From assembly GCA_002413355.1 (NCBI GenBank), contig DHWV01000076.1:1-43470 (forward strand): 43,470 nucleotides of DNA, in the 5' to 3' direction. The notes under the pieces are model-generated. The model made no database searches. It had not been told where the DNA came from and worked only from the letters and a program-made list of their open reading frames with translations. This DNA is from Desulfobulbaceae bacterium UBA5173 (GTDB lineage: Bacteria > Desulfobacterota > Desulfobulbia > Desulfobulbales > Desulfobulbaceae). This document shows, piece after piece, positions 7,656-15,534 of the stretch (position 1 is its first letter; each line of letters opens with the position of its first letter). The position numbers were made by a program, and so were the translations under genes.

Positions 7656-8027
7656 ATGGGCATAATGACAGCAATGGATTTGCAGGCGGCGTTAATAGCG
7701 CATCTGCATTGGAAGTCGAAGCTCTCCGATTTCTTTTACGGCTTGGAGGACTTGAAGGCGGAGAACGTGGCGGACCACACCAGCTGCGAGTTCGGCAAAT
7801 GGCTGTACTCGCGCGGGCTGAAGGAACTGGCTGCGTTCCCAGAAACAGAGATGCTGGAGCAGCTGCATAAAGAGGTACATGAGCGCATCAGGCTGCTGGT
7901 TGCCATGTCGGCTGAAACAAGGCATTCCCCGGAAGGACGGCAGGGCTTGGCCCAGTTTCAAGAAAAATGTAACCAGTTAGTTGCCTTGCTGGAAGAGATG
8001 GAACAGAAGGCTAAGCAGAGCGTGTGA
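7656..8027 (+). CDS. stand-alone CZB (chemoreceptor zinc-binding) domain protein, copy 1
   Basis: The 123-aa protein is essentially one CZB domain. The expected 3His/1Cys zinc ligands are visible: H16 in AHLHWKSKL, C44 in CEFGKWLY, and H71 and H75 in LHKEVHE. The ATG at 7656 follows GAGGAGG. CZB domains usually sit at the end of chemoreceptors or diguanylate cyclases and sense zinc or oxidation of the zinc-thiolate; here there is no partner domain, no membrane segment and no signal peptide, so the protein is a small cytoplasmic four-helix unit. The second copy follows 90 bp downstream with its own promoter. Whether it senses zinc, hypochlorous acid or something else cannot be read from the sequence. 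Confidence 0.85.
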   Translation: MGIMTAMDLQAALIAHLHWKSKLSDFFYGLEDLKAENVADHTSCEFGKWLYSRGLKELAAFPETEMLEQLHKEVHERIRLLVAMSAETRHSPEGRQGLAQFQEKCNQLVALLEEMEQKAKQSV

Positions 8028-8033
8028 AACAGC

Positions 8034-8062
8034 TTGACTCCGCCTATGTGATTGCATATTCT
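8034..8062 (+). promoter_or_regulatory. sigma70-type promoter of the second CZB gene
   Basis: TTGACT (8034-8039) and TATTCT (8057-8062) with a 17-base spacer, between the two CZB genes. It gives the second copy and the small Cys-rich gene their own transcript, with a leader of about 48 nt. Confidence 0.55.
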
Positions 8063-8117
8063 TGCATGAACGATACAACACGAAAGTAACAAAACAGAAA
8101 CGTCAAGGAGCGGAACC

Positions 8118-8483
8118 ATGAGCAACGCAATGGTAACAATGGATTTGCAGGCAGCGGAAATCGCGCATCTGAACTGGAAATCAAAGCTGACAGACTTCTT
8201 CTATGGGCTTGAAACTCTGAACCTTTCCGATGTTCCTGATCACACCCGCTGCGATTTTGGCAAGTGGCTGTACGACAGAGGGTTGAAAGACCTTGCCGGG
8301 CTTTCTGAAACCAGCAGGATGGAACAGTTGCACAAAGAGGTGCATGAGGACATCAAAATGCTGGTTGCCATGCCCAAAGAGCAGCGAGAGAGCGATGACG
8401 GCAAGGCTCGGCTGACGAAGTTCAAAGATAAATGCGATCAGTTTATCGCAATGCTGGAGCGGATGGAAAGAGAAGTGAGATGA
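8118..8483 (+). CDS. stand-alone CZB domain protein, copy 2
   Basis: A 121-aa paralogue of the preceding gene, from an old tandem duplication. The shared core includes MDLQAA, WKSKL, DFFYGLE, FGKWLY and EQLHKEVHE. Predicted zinc ligands are H17, C45, H72 and H76. The ATG at 8118 is preceded by AAGGAG. The tails have diverged, with copy 2 ending in a more charged helix. Its stop overlaps the start of the small Cys-rich gene (ATGA, 8480-8483), which suggests the two products are made in fixed proportion and may act together. Function as for copy 1: zinc- or redox-responsive helical protein by family, physiological role unknown. Confidence 0.85.
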   Translation: MSNAMVTMDLQAAEIAHLNWKSKLTDFFYGLETLNLSDVPDHTRCDFGKWLYDRGLKDLAGLSETSRMEQLHKEVHEDIKMLVAMPKEQRESDDGKARLTKFKDKCDQFIAMLERMEREVR

Positions 8484-8674
8484 CCTTTCACTGTCAGAAC
8501 TACGACATTGCCGCCAACCGCTGCAAGAGGCTCTCCGGCGAGTGTGTTCCGGCCCGCAAAGGCTGCGTTCTTGAGGGCCGAATGGTGGTCAGCGAGGAGT
8601 TGGCCGAGCGCATCCGGCAGATCAACGAGGAAACCGCCCGCCGCAGCCTGAAGGAAAGCGCAGATCAGCAATGA
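8480..8674 (+). CDS. small four-cysteine protein, possible metal binder
   Basis: The 64-aa product begins at the ATG overlapping the stop of the second CZB gene; a longer frame start at 8432 lies inside that gene and is less likely. The first half has four cysteines spaced C-x9-C-x6-C-x6-C (residues 5, 15, 22, 29) in a basic, loop-rich context, and the second half is a charged helix. Such spacing could bind zinc or an Fe-S cluster, but I cannot name the family. Co-translation with a CZB protein is the best clue to its role. Gap to the convergent lptG is 46 bp. Confidence 0.65.
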   Translation: MTFHCQNYDIAANRCKRLSGECVPARKGCVLEGRMVVSEELAERIRQINEETARRSLKESADQQ

Positions 8675-8681
8675 GAAACAA

Positions 8682-8701
8682 GTCGCTGGGTTTCCAGCGG
8701 C
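8682..8701. terminator. hairpin between the CZB cluster and lptG
   Basis: GTCGCTGG (8682-8689) pairs with CCAGCGGC (8694-8701), including one G-U pair, over a 4-nt loop. It sits just after the small Cys-rich gene. No U-run follows directly; a T7 run lies at about 8728, inside the tail of lptG, so termination efficiency is uncertain. Confidence 0.4.
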
Positions 8702-8720
8702 TGTATTCTGCCCGTGCCCT

Positions 8721-9878
8721 CTAAAGCATTTTTTTACTTTGGGGCTGTATGGTGCCTCCGCTGTCTGGGCTTCTTGCCCAGAAAAACGAGCTGATCCCAT
8801 CTTCGCGCAGCAGCAGAAACAGCCCTGCCAGCCCGACAAGCAGATGTACTGACAAGGCTGCCGCCAGCGGATTGAAATACGCCGCCTTGGCCAAGGACTG
8901 CAAGATCGCCCAGATTCCCCAACATGCAAAGGCCATGCCGCAGCTCACCGGCACAGCCAGCGATAAATCCCGACCCCATTTCCGATACACCATCAGCAGG
9001 AGCGGCAGGCCCAGCAGGAGAAGCGGCAGACCCAGCAGAATATATGATATCCGCCCGTAGAATTCCGCCCACGCGGCAGCCTGTTCCTCTTTGCTCTGCT
9101 TGCCGCGCTTGGCCTCACGATGCAGCTCCACGATGGACATTTCGCTGCTGCGGAGCTTGGGCAGAAAAAAGTCCGACGGCTTTTCTTTAAACGGAAAACT
9201 GCGGGCATCAAAAACTTCCGTGGTGAATTGCCCTTTTCCTGCCGCAAACTGCACTTGGCCGTTGTAGAGCATCCACTCCCCATTCTGCCAAACAGCATAT
9301 TCCGCCGCCACCAAGGCTTGTAGCTGGTACTGTTTATTCCACGAGGTGTGCGAGAAAAAGTTAAACTCGTTTTTGTTGGGATCTGGCCGGGAAAAGGAAT
9401 AGAAATTGCTGTCGCCCTGATAGTAGTAACGACCGCTTCGGTAGATTCCGAGCGGCATGTGTCCTTTGACCTCCTTATGCCAAATGCGGTTGGTCACAGT
9501 CGCTGTCTTCGGCAGGAGAAACTGGGACATCAGCAGCAGAATCAAGGTGGCAGCGATGCCTGCGGCGATGATCGGTGTGACAATCTTGCGCAAGGACACG
9601 CCGCCTGCCTTGAGTGCGGTCAGTTCATTGGAATGATTGAGCACACCGAGCGTGACCACCCCGGCCAGCAGAATGCAGACTGGCCCCATCTGCTCGATAA
9701 CAAAGGGGATGGAAAGGAGAAAGAATTTGGCCACCAAGGCCATCGGCTTTCCTTTCTCAATAAAATTATCTAATTTTTCAAAAAAGTCTATGAGAATATA
9801 GATCGCAATGAAGCTCAGAACGAGGGTCAGAATGTTCTTGGCGAACTGACGCAGGATGTAGCGATTGAGGAGGTTCAA
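8721..9878 (-). CDS. lptG: LPS export ABC transporter permease LptG (YjgP/YjgQ family)
   Basis: The 385-aa protein has the LptF/LptG layout: an N-terminal amphipathic stretch (NRYILRQF), three membrane helices with IDFFEKLDNFIEKG between the first two and HSNELTALKAGG in the cytoplasmic coupling region, a large periplasmic beta-jellyroll domain (about 125-265), then three C-terminal helices. With LptB and LptF it extracts LPS from the inner membrane and passes it to the Lpt bridge. The DFFEKLDNF segment favours LptG over LptF. The start used here is a TTG without a good ribosome site and is uncertain. Its usual partner lptF is not next to it; a divergent gene lies upstream. Confidence 0.88.
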   Translation of the reverse strand: MNLLNRYILRQFAKNILTLVLSFIAIYILIDFFEKLDNFIEKGKPMALVAKFFLLSIPFVIEQMGPVCILLAGVVTLGVLNHSNELTALKAGGVSLRKIVTPIIAAGIAATLILLLMSQFLLPKTATVTNRIWHKEVKGHMPLGIYRSGRYYYQGDSNFYSFSRPDPNKNEFNFFSHTSWNKQYQLQALVAAEYAVWQNGEWMLYNGQVQFAAGKGQFTTEVFDARSFPFKEKPSDFFLPKLRSSEMSIVELHREAKRGKQSKEEQAAAWAEFYGRISYILLGLPLLLLGLPLLLMVYRKWGRDLSLAVPVSCGMAFACWGIWAILQSLAKAAYFNPLAAALSVHLLVGLAGLFLLLREDGISSFFWARSPDSGGTIQPQSKKML

Positions 9879-10012
9879 GGGGATCGGTGCAGGCTGAAAA
9901 ACATCGAAAGCAGAAGCAGTCCGCAGACCGCAGCCGCATTTTTGATTGCAATATCACACTGGAGAAATTACCCTTTGCAGGCTGTTCCGTCAAGCATTAC
10001 CCGGAGAAGACT

Positions 10013-11551
10013 GTGTCGAAGAAGCCTGTTCCGCTGACTATTGCCCTGCCTGTGGCCGCTACGCCGCCCAGCTTGACTGACAACACCGCTGATCTTGATC
10101 GGCTACGGGCTGTCCTGCCACCCGTGCGCATTCCTTTTGCCTGCATGGCGACGCTGGCGGCCAAGTTCCGCGCTGCCGGGTTCAAGGGCTGGGCGATTGT
10201 TCATTGTTTGCCAGATCAGCTAGAGCTGCTTGATTTTCTGCCGGAAGAACCAGCACAGCTACTGGGTATTGCCTTAGATATAGGCTCCACCCACCTTGAA
10301 GCAAGTTTGATTGATTTGCTCACCGGCACGGTGCTGGCCAAGCAGACCGCCCTCAACCGTCAAGTTGAGTATGGCAGCGACATCCTGACCCGCATTCATT
10401 GTGCCGCTAAAGATGAGGGCCTGCGTCAGCTTCAGCAGGCGGCGGTCAGCTCGATCAGCGACCTGATTGCGCAGCTCTGCCACGAGGCTGCTGTGCAGCC
10501 GGAGACGATTTACACCGTGACTGCGGCAGGCAACACCACGATGGCCCACCTACTCCTTGGCCTCAGTCCGCATCATCTCTGCCGCGAGCCGTACACGCCG
10601 CTCTTCAATGCGTCTGACCCATTCCTTGCGGCGGAGATCGGCCTGAAGCTGCATCCGCAGGCCATGCTTTGGCTGCTGCCGAGCCGGGGCAGCTATTTTG
10701 GTGGCGATCTGATTGCCGGTATTCTTGCCACTGGCCTTGATCGAGCCAAGCAAACAGCTCTGCTCATTGATGTCGGCACTAACGCCGAAGTGGTGCTGGG
10801 TGGTAAGGATTGGTTGATTGCCTGCGCGGGCGCAGCAGGTCCAGCCTTAGAAGGCGGGGTGGCAAAGATGGGAATGCGGGCTGCACCAGGGGCGATTGAG
10901 CAGGTCAGTATTGACCGCGAAGACTGGCAGCTCTGTTGGCGCAGCATCGGCGATATCGCACCAGTAGGTATCTGTGGTTCAGGTCTGATTGACTTAGCCG
11001 CAGAACTGTATTTAGCCCGCATCATTGATCTGCGCGGCAAATTCCAGAGAGAAGTTCCCAATCAGAGCGAGGAGCAACGCAACTTTATTAAGAAGCATCT
11101 ACTTCAGCACAAGGGCGAGACAGTCTTCGTAGTTACAGAAGGAGTAGCAATCAGCCAGACCGATCTTGATGCGATGATGCGCTCCAAGGCCGCCATGTAT
11201 GCCATCTTAGAAACTTTGTGCGCCCAGGTTGGCCTTGCCTTTAGCGAGCTGGAACGGATTCACGTGGCAGGGGCTTTTGGTAAACACATCAATCCGAGGC
11301 AGGCCATCACCTTGGGAATGTTGCCCGACCTGCCGCTTGCGGTCTTTGAACCAGTCGGCAACACTTCCTTAGCCGGAGCAGAACTGCTCCTGCTTGATCA
11401 TTCACTCTGGGAGCGGGCCAAGGATATCTGCCGCCGGATCACCTACCTTGAGCTGAACGTCAATCAGGATTTCATGATCCGTTTTTCCGGCTCGCGCTTC
11501 ATTCCGCACACAGACACCAGGTTGTTTCCCTCGGTGCCAAGTTTCCGCTGA
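10013..11551 (+). CDS. ASKHA-domain corrinoid-activator-like protein (DUF4445/RACo family) lacking the 2Fe-2S domain
   Basis: I place the start at the GTG at 10013, which follows GGAGAA (10003-10008); the frame stays open to a GTG at 9887, but that extension resembles nothing. The 512-aa protein keeps the RACo linker motif (ALPVAATPPSLTDNTADLDR), a middle domain, and the ASKHA nucleotide-binding core: LDIGSTHLEASL (phosphate 1), IDVGTNAEVVLG, GICGSGLIDL and VAGAFGKHI. RACo-type proteins reductively activate corrinoid methyltransferases using ATP and electrons from an N-terminal [2Fe-2S] domain. That domain is absent here, so electrons would have to come from a separate protein, or the function has changed. 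No methyltransferase or corrinoid protein lies nearby. Confidence 0.8.
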   Translation: MSKKPVPLTIALPVAATPPSLTDNTADLDRLRAVLPPVRIPFACMATLAAKFRAAGFKGWAIVHCLPDQLELLDFLPEEPAQLLGIALDIGSTHLEASLIDLLTGTVLAKQTALNRQVEYGSDILTRIHCAAKDEGLRQLQQAAVSSISDLIAQLCHEAAVQPETIYTVTAAGNTTMAHLLLGLSPHHLCREPYTPLFNASDPFLAAEIGLKLHPQAMLWLLPSRGSYFGGDLIAGILATGLDRAKQTALLIDVGTNAEVVLGGKDWLIACAGAAGPALEGGVAKMGMRAAPGAIEQVSIDREDWQLCWRSIGDIAPVGICGSGLIDLAAELYLARIIDLRGKFQREVPNQSEEQRNFIKKHLLQHKGETVFVVTEGVAISQTDLDAMMRSKAAMYAILETLCAQVGLAFSELERIHVAGAFGKHINPRQAITLGMLPDLPLAVFEPVGNTSLAGAELLLLDHSLWERAKDICRRITYLELNVNQDFMIRFSGSRFIPHTDTRLFPSVPSFR

Positions 11552-11561
11552 CCAAACCGCC

Positions 11562-11591
11562 TTGCATTGTTTCACCACTCTGTGCTACTAT
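11562..11591 (+). promoter_or_regulatory. putative promoter of the DHH phosphoesterase gene
   Basis: TTGCAT (11562-11567) and TACTAT (11586-11591) with an 18-base spacer. The predicted transcript starts near 11598, about 29 nt before the GTG at 11627. Confidence 0.45.
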
Positions 11592-11626
11592 GACACGAAC
11601 TTATCGGGAAGCCGCAGCAATCTGTC

Positions 11627-12715
11627 GTGATCTGCGGCTTGCCCTGTTGTAACAAAAATGCCGCAGGTGCCTTCTTGAAGCAGATTCGACTGGAGAAGAT
11701 TGCAGGTGTCGTCAACCGCAGTGACAAAAGCCGCTATTCAGCCCAAGCCCGCCTGAACGCCTTTTATCAGCTCTTCAGCCGCACCGACCAAGTGCTGATT
11801 GTCGTTGTCGCTGATCCTGATTCGCTGGCCTGTGCGCTGGCGGTGAAGCGGCTCCTCAGTTACCGGGTGGGCAGCGTCATCATCGGCTATCCGAACGAGA
11901 TCCGGCGGCTGAACAACATGACAATGGTCGAGCGACTGAAAATCCCGATTGAACGCCTGCACACGCTCCAGATCAACGATTACTCGAAGAAAATCCTGCT
12001 CGACTCCCAGCCGACGCACAATCCTTGCTTTGAGAAGATTCAGTTCGACGCAGTGATTGATCATCATCCGCTCACCAACGGCTGGGACACGCAGGTGAAG
12101 TACATCGACATCCGCCCAGATTACGGCGCAGTGGCCTCAATGATGGTTGAATATCTGCGGGCTGCCAACATCACGCCGTCCGTTGCCTTAGCCACGGCCC
12201 TGTATTACGGCATCAAGGTTGACACCCATAATTTTGAGAAGAAAAACCTTCAGCTTGCCGACGGTGTCTCCTTTCGCTATGTCTTCAATCTCGCTAACCG
12301 CAACCTGGTGCGCAAGTTTGAGCTGACTGAACTGCGCCGTTCGGAGCTGAAGTATTTCCGCACCGCTCTGAAAGAGGTCAAAGCCAGCAAAGGCCGCGCC
12401 TACGCCCATCTCGGCAAGGTCAGCACACCGGATGTACTGGTGATCATCGCCGACTTTCTCAACCACGTTGACCAGTTTGACTGGGTGCTGGTCTCTGGCT
12501 GCTGCGGTGAGAAGCTAGTGGTCATCCTCCGCTGCGACGGCTACCGCAAGCACGCGGGCAAGTTCGCGCAAAAAACCTTTGGTGAATACGGTTCCGCTGG
12601 TGGCCACCGCGAAGCAGCACGGGCCGAGCTGCCGTTAAAAAACCTGCCGCCCCGGCGCGAGGGCCAGGACTTCAACACCGCGACCTTGATGAAAATAGCC
12701 ACGCGCCACCTCTGA
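11627..12715 (+). CDS. DHH/DHHA1 family phosphoesterase (NrnA-like)
   Basis: The 362-aa protein has the DHH-superfamily motifs: ADPDSLACALAVKRLL (motif I), FDAVIDHHPLTNGWD with the naming DHH (motif III), a YGAVASMMVEYL helix, and a C-terminal DHHA1 motif GSAGGHREAARAEL. These are the metal and substrate sites of nanoRNases and c-di-AMP/pAp phosphodiesterases such as NrnA and GdpP. There are no CBS, GGDEF or membrane segments, so it is a simple cytoplasmic enzyme; substrate cannot be fixed from sequence. The GTG start at 11627 has no clear ribosome site, and a TTG near 11672 is an alternative. It ends in front of the inverted-repeat element at 12766. Confidence 0.82.
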   Translation: MICGLPCCNKNAAGAFLKQIRLEKIAGVVNRSDKSRYSAQARLNAFYQLFSRTDQVLIVVVADPDSLACALAVKRLLSYRVGSVIIGYPNEIRRLNNMTMVERLKIPIERLHTLQINDYSKKILLDSQPTHNPCFEKIQFDAVIDHHPLTNGWDTQVKYIDIRPDYGAVASMMVEYLRAANITPSVALATALYYGIKVDTHNFEKKNLQLADGVSFRYVFNLANRNLVRKFELTELRRSELKYFRTALKEVKASKGRAYAHLGKVSTPDVLVIIADFLNHVDQFDWVLVSGCCGEKLVVILRCDGYRKHAGKFAQKTFGEYGSAGGHREAARAELPLKNLPPRREGQDFNTATLMKIATRHL

Positions 12716-12765
12716 TCCGCCTCCTGTCTCGCAGAAAAACATCGCCCGTTCCCGGAAGAATTTAT

Positions 12766-12883
12766 ATAGGAGTTACGCAGTTGGATTATGAAGTTCAATA
12801 ATTACAGCAAATTGAATTTCAGCGATACGAATGGCCAGTTGAACAAAATCAACGAGTTACAAACTCAACTGCGTAACTTCTAT
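12766..12883. repeat. 118-bp MITE-like element with 18-bp terminal inverted repeats
   Basis: Ends at 12766-12783 (ATAGGAGTTACGCAGTTG) and 12866-12883 (reverse complement, 17 of 18 identical) enclose an AT-rich, non-coding interior. Nested inside is a second imperfect inverted repeat (12789-12799 with 12811-12821, one mismatch) and short hairpins near 12838-12865. The element sits between the convergent ends of the DHH and amidase genes. No transposase is present and no clear target-site duplication is visible. It could be a non-autonomous transposable element or a bidirectional transcription terminator. Confidence 0.65.
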
Positions 12884-12939
12884 TGCTTTAGCTATAATAC
12901 ATCAGCATGGTTAAGTCTGCCAGAGCAGACAGCCGAGCA

Positions 12940-15444
12940 TTAATTGACAGCTTCTTGCGGGTTGAATGACGGTGCCGCTGCTGTCCGCCGGTGCTCGATG
13001 TAGGCGATCACCCCCACCGCAATCTGTTTGGCTATGGCTTGGAGATACTGGTCATTTTTCAGCAGAGCTGCCTCGTCCTTGTTGCTGATGAAGGAGATTT
13101 CCGCCAACGCCGCTGGCATCTGCGCTCCGATCAGGACGTAGAACGGTGCTTTCTTGACTCCCAAGTTCTTGATTTTGTAGGGACGGCGCAGCCCGTCGGC
13201 CATGCTTGTTTGAATGAATTCAGCCAATAGCGAGGACTCATCAATCTTGCTATTTTTCATCAGACTGGCGAGAATATCCTGCATCTCGCTCATGCTGCGC
13301 GACGAAGTGGCGTTCTCCAATGCCGCAACCCGCATGGCTTCAGGGTTTGCCGCCAGATTGAGGTAATAGGTCTCCACGCCCTTGACCGAGGCTTTGGGAT
13401 GGGCATTGACGTGGATGGACAGAAAAAGGTCGGCCCCTTTGGTGTTGGCAAGGGCGGTGCGCTCCTCCAGCGGCAGGAAAACATCCTGCTCTCTGGTTAG
13501 CAGCACCTCGTATTTTTCCTTTTTCAGCAGCTCGCGAACCCGTTTGGCAACATCAAGCACAATGCGTTTTTCTTCCAAGCCGAAGCCGATCGCGCCGCTG
13601 TCTTTGCCGCCGTGGCCAGGGTCTATCATAATCCGTCGAATGCCCAAGCCGAGCTGCTGAGCTAAAGTCAGGCCGTGCAGCTCCGCCGCAGGCTTGATCT
13701 TAATTTGCTCCTTCACGGCGGCCGCCCGCTCCTTTTTCTCCTGCTCGGTCAGCTGCTTGGGGCTGGCCTCGGTTGCGGATTTTTCTGCCGCCGCATCTAC
13801 TTTGTGCAGGTCAACCACCACCCGAAACGGGTCGTTGAGGCTGAAGATCTTGCAGTCAGCATCTTCGGCCAGCTCCAGCGACACCCGCACTGTCTCATCA
13901 TCGGCCTGTTCAGCGCGGATATTTTTGATCAGCCCTTTGTCCACGGCAATCGGGGTGCGGAGTTCCGTCGGGACATGACTCTGCTTGAATTCCAGTCTCA
14001 GCTTCCTGTTGCCCGCATCCGGCAGCTCGGCCTTATACACCGCCGGGCTGGATGCGCTGACCGCCACCCGGCTGTAGCTGTCCGACGACCAGTGCTGAAT
14101 AGGCAGCAGCTCGGCAAGGGTCGCTTTCTCTGGCACCTTTTCCTTCTCTTGAGGCGGCGTGACGGAAGGAATTACCGCCGCAGTCGGCTTCACCGACTCT
14201 GTGGGCTTGATTACCGCTGGTTTATCAGGCTCTACTGAGGCAATTTTCAGTTTGGAAACAACGATCTTACTCTGCGCGGCCTGCGGTTCCAACGTTTTGA
14301 ATAGCGGTGCTGCAACAACAGCAGCGACCGCCTTGGGTGGCTCTGGTTGAACAACCGGCAAAGCAGCAGGCTTGGCTTCTGCTTGAGCAGCCGCTTTGGG
14401 TGCAGATGTCGCAGGCTTTGCTGCGTCCTTTTTCTCTTCCTCCGAGCCGAAGAGTGAGAAGCTAAATTCAGGAAAACCAATCTTCCCCAGCAACGAACTT
14501 GCGCCTGCCTCTTCTTTTTTCTTGTTCACCACAGGTGCAGCGGCTTTCGGCGGGACAGGTTTGGCCGCTTCGGCAGGCAATGGCAGAACAAGCTTTTGCT
14601 TCGCTACTTCCGCCGCAAGCTGAGGCGCGGAACCAGCAGCTTGCTCTTTTTCGTGCGAAGAAGAAGCGGCAGGCTGTGCCGGAGGAACAAAAGGTTTGAA
14701 CAAAGGTGGAGCTGCGGGTTTGAATACAGCTTGTTCTGGCTCTTTCATGGGCTGCGGCAGAATGACCGGCTTCTTTTCCACTGGAGGGGCAGACACGAAC
14801 AACGGCGGTACAGGTTTGGGCGTGAGAACAGGCCCTGTCTTTTTGCCTTCCTTGCGGACGGCTAACGATTCGGCGATGACAGTGAGCTGCCGCAGCTGCT
14901 CCTCTGCCTGCGCCTTCCGGCTGCTGAAGGGATAGCCCTGCACCAGCTTATAATAGGTTTTGGCTGCGCCGCGCAAATTGCCGTTGGTCTGCTCAATCTG
15001 GGCCAAAGCAAAGAGCGATTCCGCTGCCTCGCTGCTCTGCGGAAACAGGGAAATCACGTTGCTGAACAGGGCGGTCGCCTGATCTAAGTCAGCGGGCTGA
15101 TGAAACCGCTGGTGCATGGCTTGGCGCATCCGGGCGGTGAGATGCAGACAGGCGGGCGCAGTGTGGCTTTGTGGTGCCTGCCGGTAAATCCGCTCCAGTT
15201 CCTGAATATCCTTCAGCCAATCCTCGCGCTGCCCGCCTGCGGACGGGTTGCGCAGCAGCCGGTGGCATTGATCGGCGGCTTTCTGATATTCAGCCTCGCC
15301 TGTGCTTTGATTCGCAGCAGCAGCCGTTTTTTCCACTGCTGAAGGAGCAGCGGAAGCCTCGGCGGTCAGCAAAAAGGCGAGCAGCAGGCAAAGGCAGGCC
15401 CCGAAATACAGAAGAACAGAGTGCGGCAGGCGGGCAGGGGACAT
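12940..15444 (-). CDS. periplasmic N-acetylmuramoyl-L-alanine amidase with TPR-like and AMIN domains
   Basis: The 834-aa precursor has a signal peptide (about 1-32), a TPR-like helical region (about 45-190) including FALAQIEQTNGNLRGAAKTYY, a 240-residue low-complexity linker rich in Pro, Ala, Lys and Val, an AMIN domain (about 470-560) and a C-terminal Amidase_3 catalytic domain (about 605-815). Zinc ligands are visible as H in IDPGHGGKD, E in FGLEEKR and H in LSIHVNAHP; the catalytic Glu is in LAEISFISN. It should cleave the lactyl amide bond of peptidoglycan, typically at the division septum, where AMIN directs it and an EnvC/NlpD-like activator switches it on. The TPR extension and very long linker are larger than in E. 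coli AmiC. Confidence 0.9.
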   Translation of the reverse strand: MSPARLPHSVLLYFGACLCLLLAFLLTAEASAAPSAVEKTAAAANQSTGEAEYQKAADQCHRLLRNPSAGGQREDWLKDIQELERIYRQAPQSHTAPACLHLTARMRQAMHQRFHQPADLDQATALFSNVISLFPQSSEAAESLFALAQIEQTNGNLRGAAKTYYKLVQGYPFSSRKAQAEEQLRQLTVIAESLAVRKEGKKTGPVLTPKPVPPLFVSAPPVEKKPVILPQPMKEPEQAVFKPAAPPLFKPFVPPAQPAASSSHEKEQAAGSAPQLAAEVAKQKLVLPLPAEAAKPVPPKAAAPVVNKKKEEAGASSLLGKIGFPEFSFSLFGSEEEKKDAAKPATSAPKAAAQAEAKPAALPVVQPEPPKAVAAVVAAPLFKTLEPQAAQSKIVVSKLKIASVEPDKPAVIKPTESVKPTAAVIPSVTPPQEKEKVPEKATLAELLPIQHWSSDSYSRVAVSASSPAVYKAELPDAGNRKLRLEFKQSHVPTELRTPIAVDKGLIKNIRAEQADDETVRVSLELAEDADCKIFSLNDPFRVVVDLHKVDAAAEKSATEASPKQLTEQEKKERAAAVKEQIKIKPAAELHGLTLAQQLGLGIRRIMIDPGHGGKDSGAIGFGLEEKRIVLDVAKRVRELLKKEKYEVLLTREQDVFLPLEERTALANTKGADLFLSIHVNAHPKASVKGVETYYLNLAANPEAMRVAALENATSSRSMSEMQDILASLMKNSKIDESSLLAEFIQTSMADGLRRPYKIKNLGVKKAPFYVLIGAQMPAALAEISFISNKDEAALLKNDQYLQAIAKQIAVGVIAYIEHRRTAAAPSFNPQEAVN

Positions 15445-15498
15445 GCGTCGTGGCGGCGGAAGTTGTACTTGCGGAAGAGAAGAAAATCAATTCGTGCA

Positions 15499-15526
15499 AT
15501 TATACTCCATCGCCTTGCGGGCGCAA
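15499..15526 (-). promoter_or_regulatory. putative promoter of the amidase gene
   Basis: A perfect TATAAT on the minus strand (15504-15499) with TTGCGC (15526-15521) 16 bases upstream. It lies in the 90-bp gap after the M50 protease gene, so the amidase can be expressed separately. Confidence 0.45.
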
Positions 15527-15534
15527 AGGAATTG

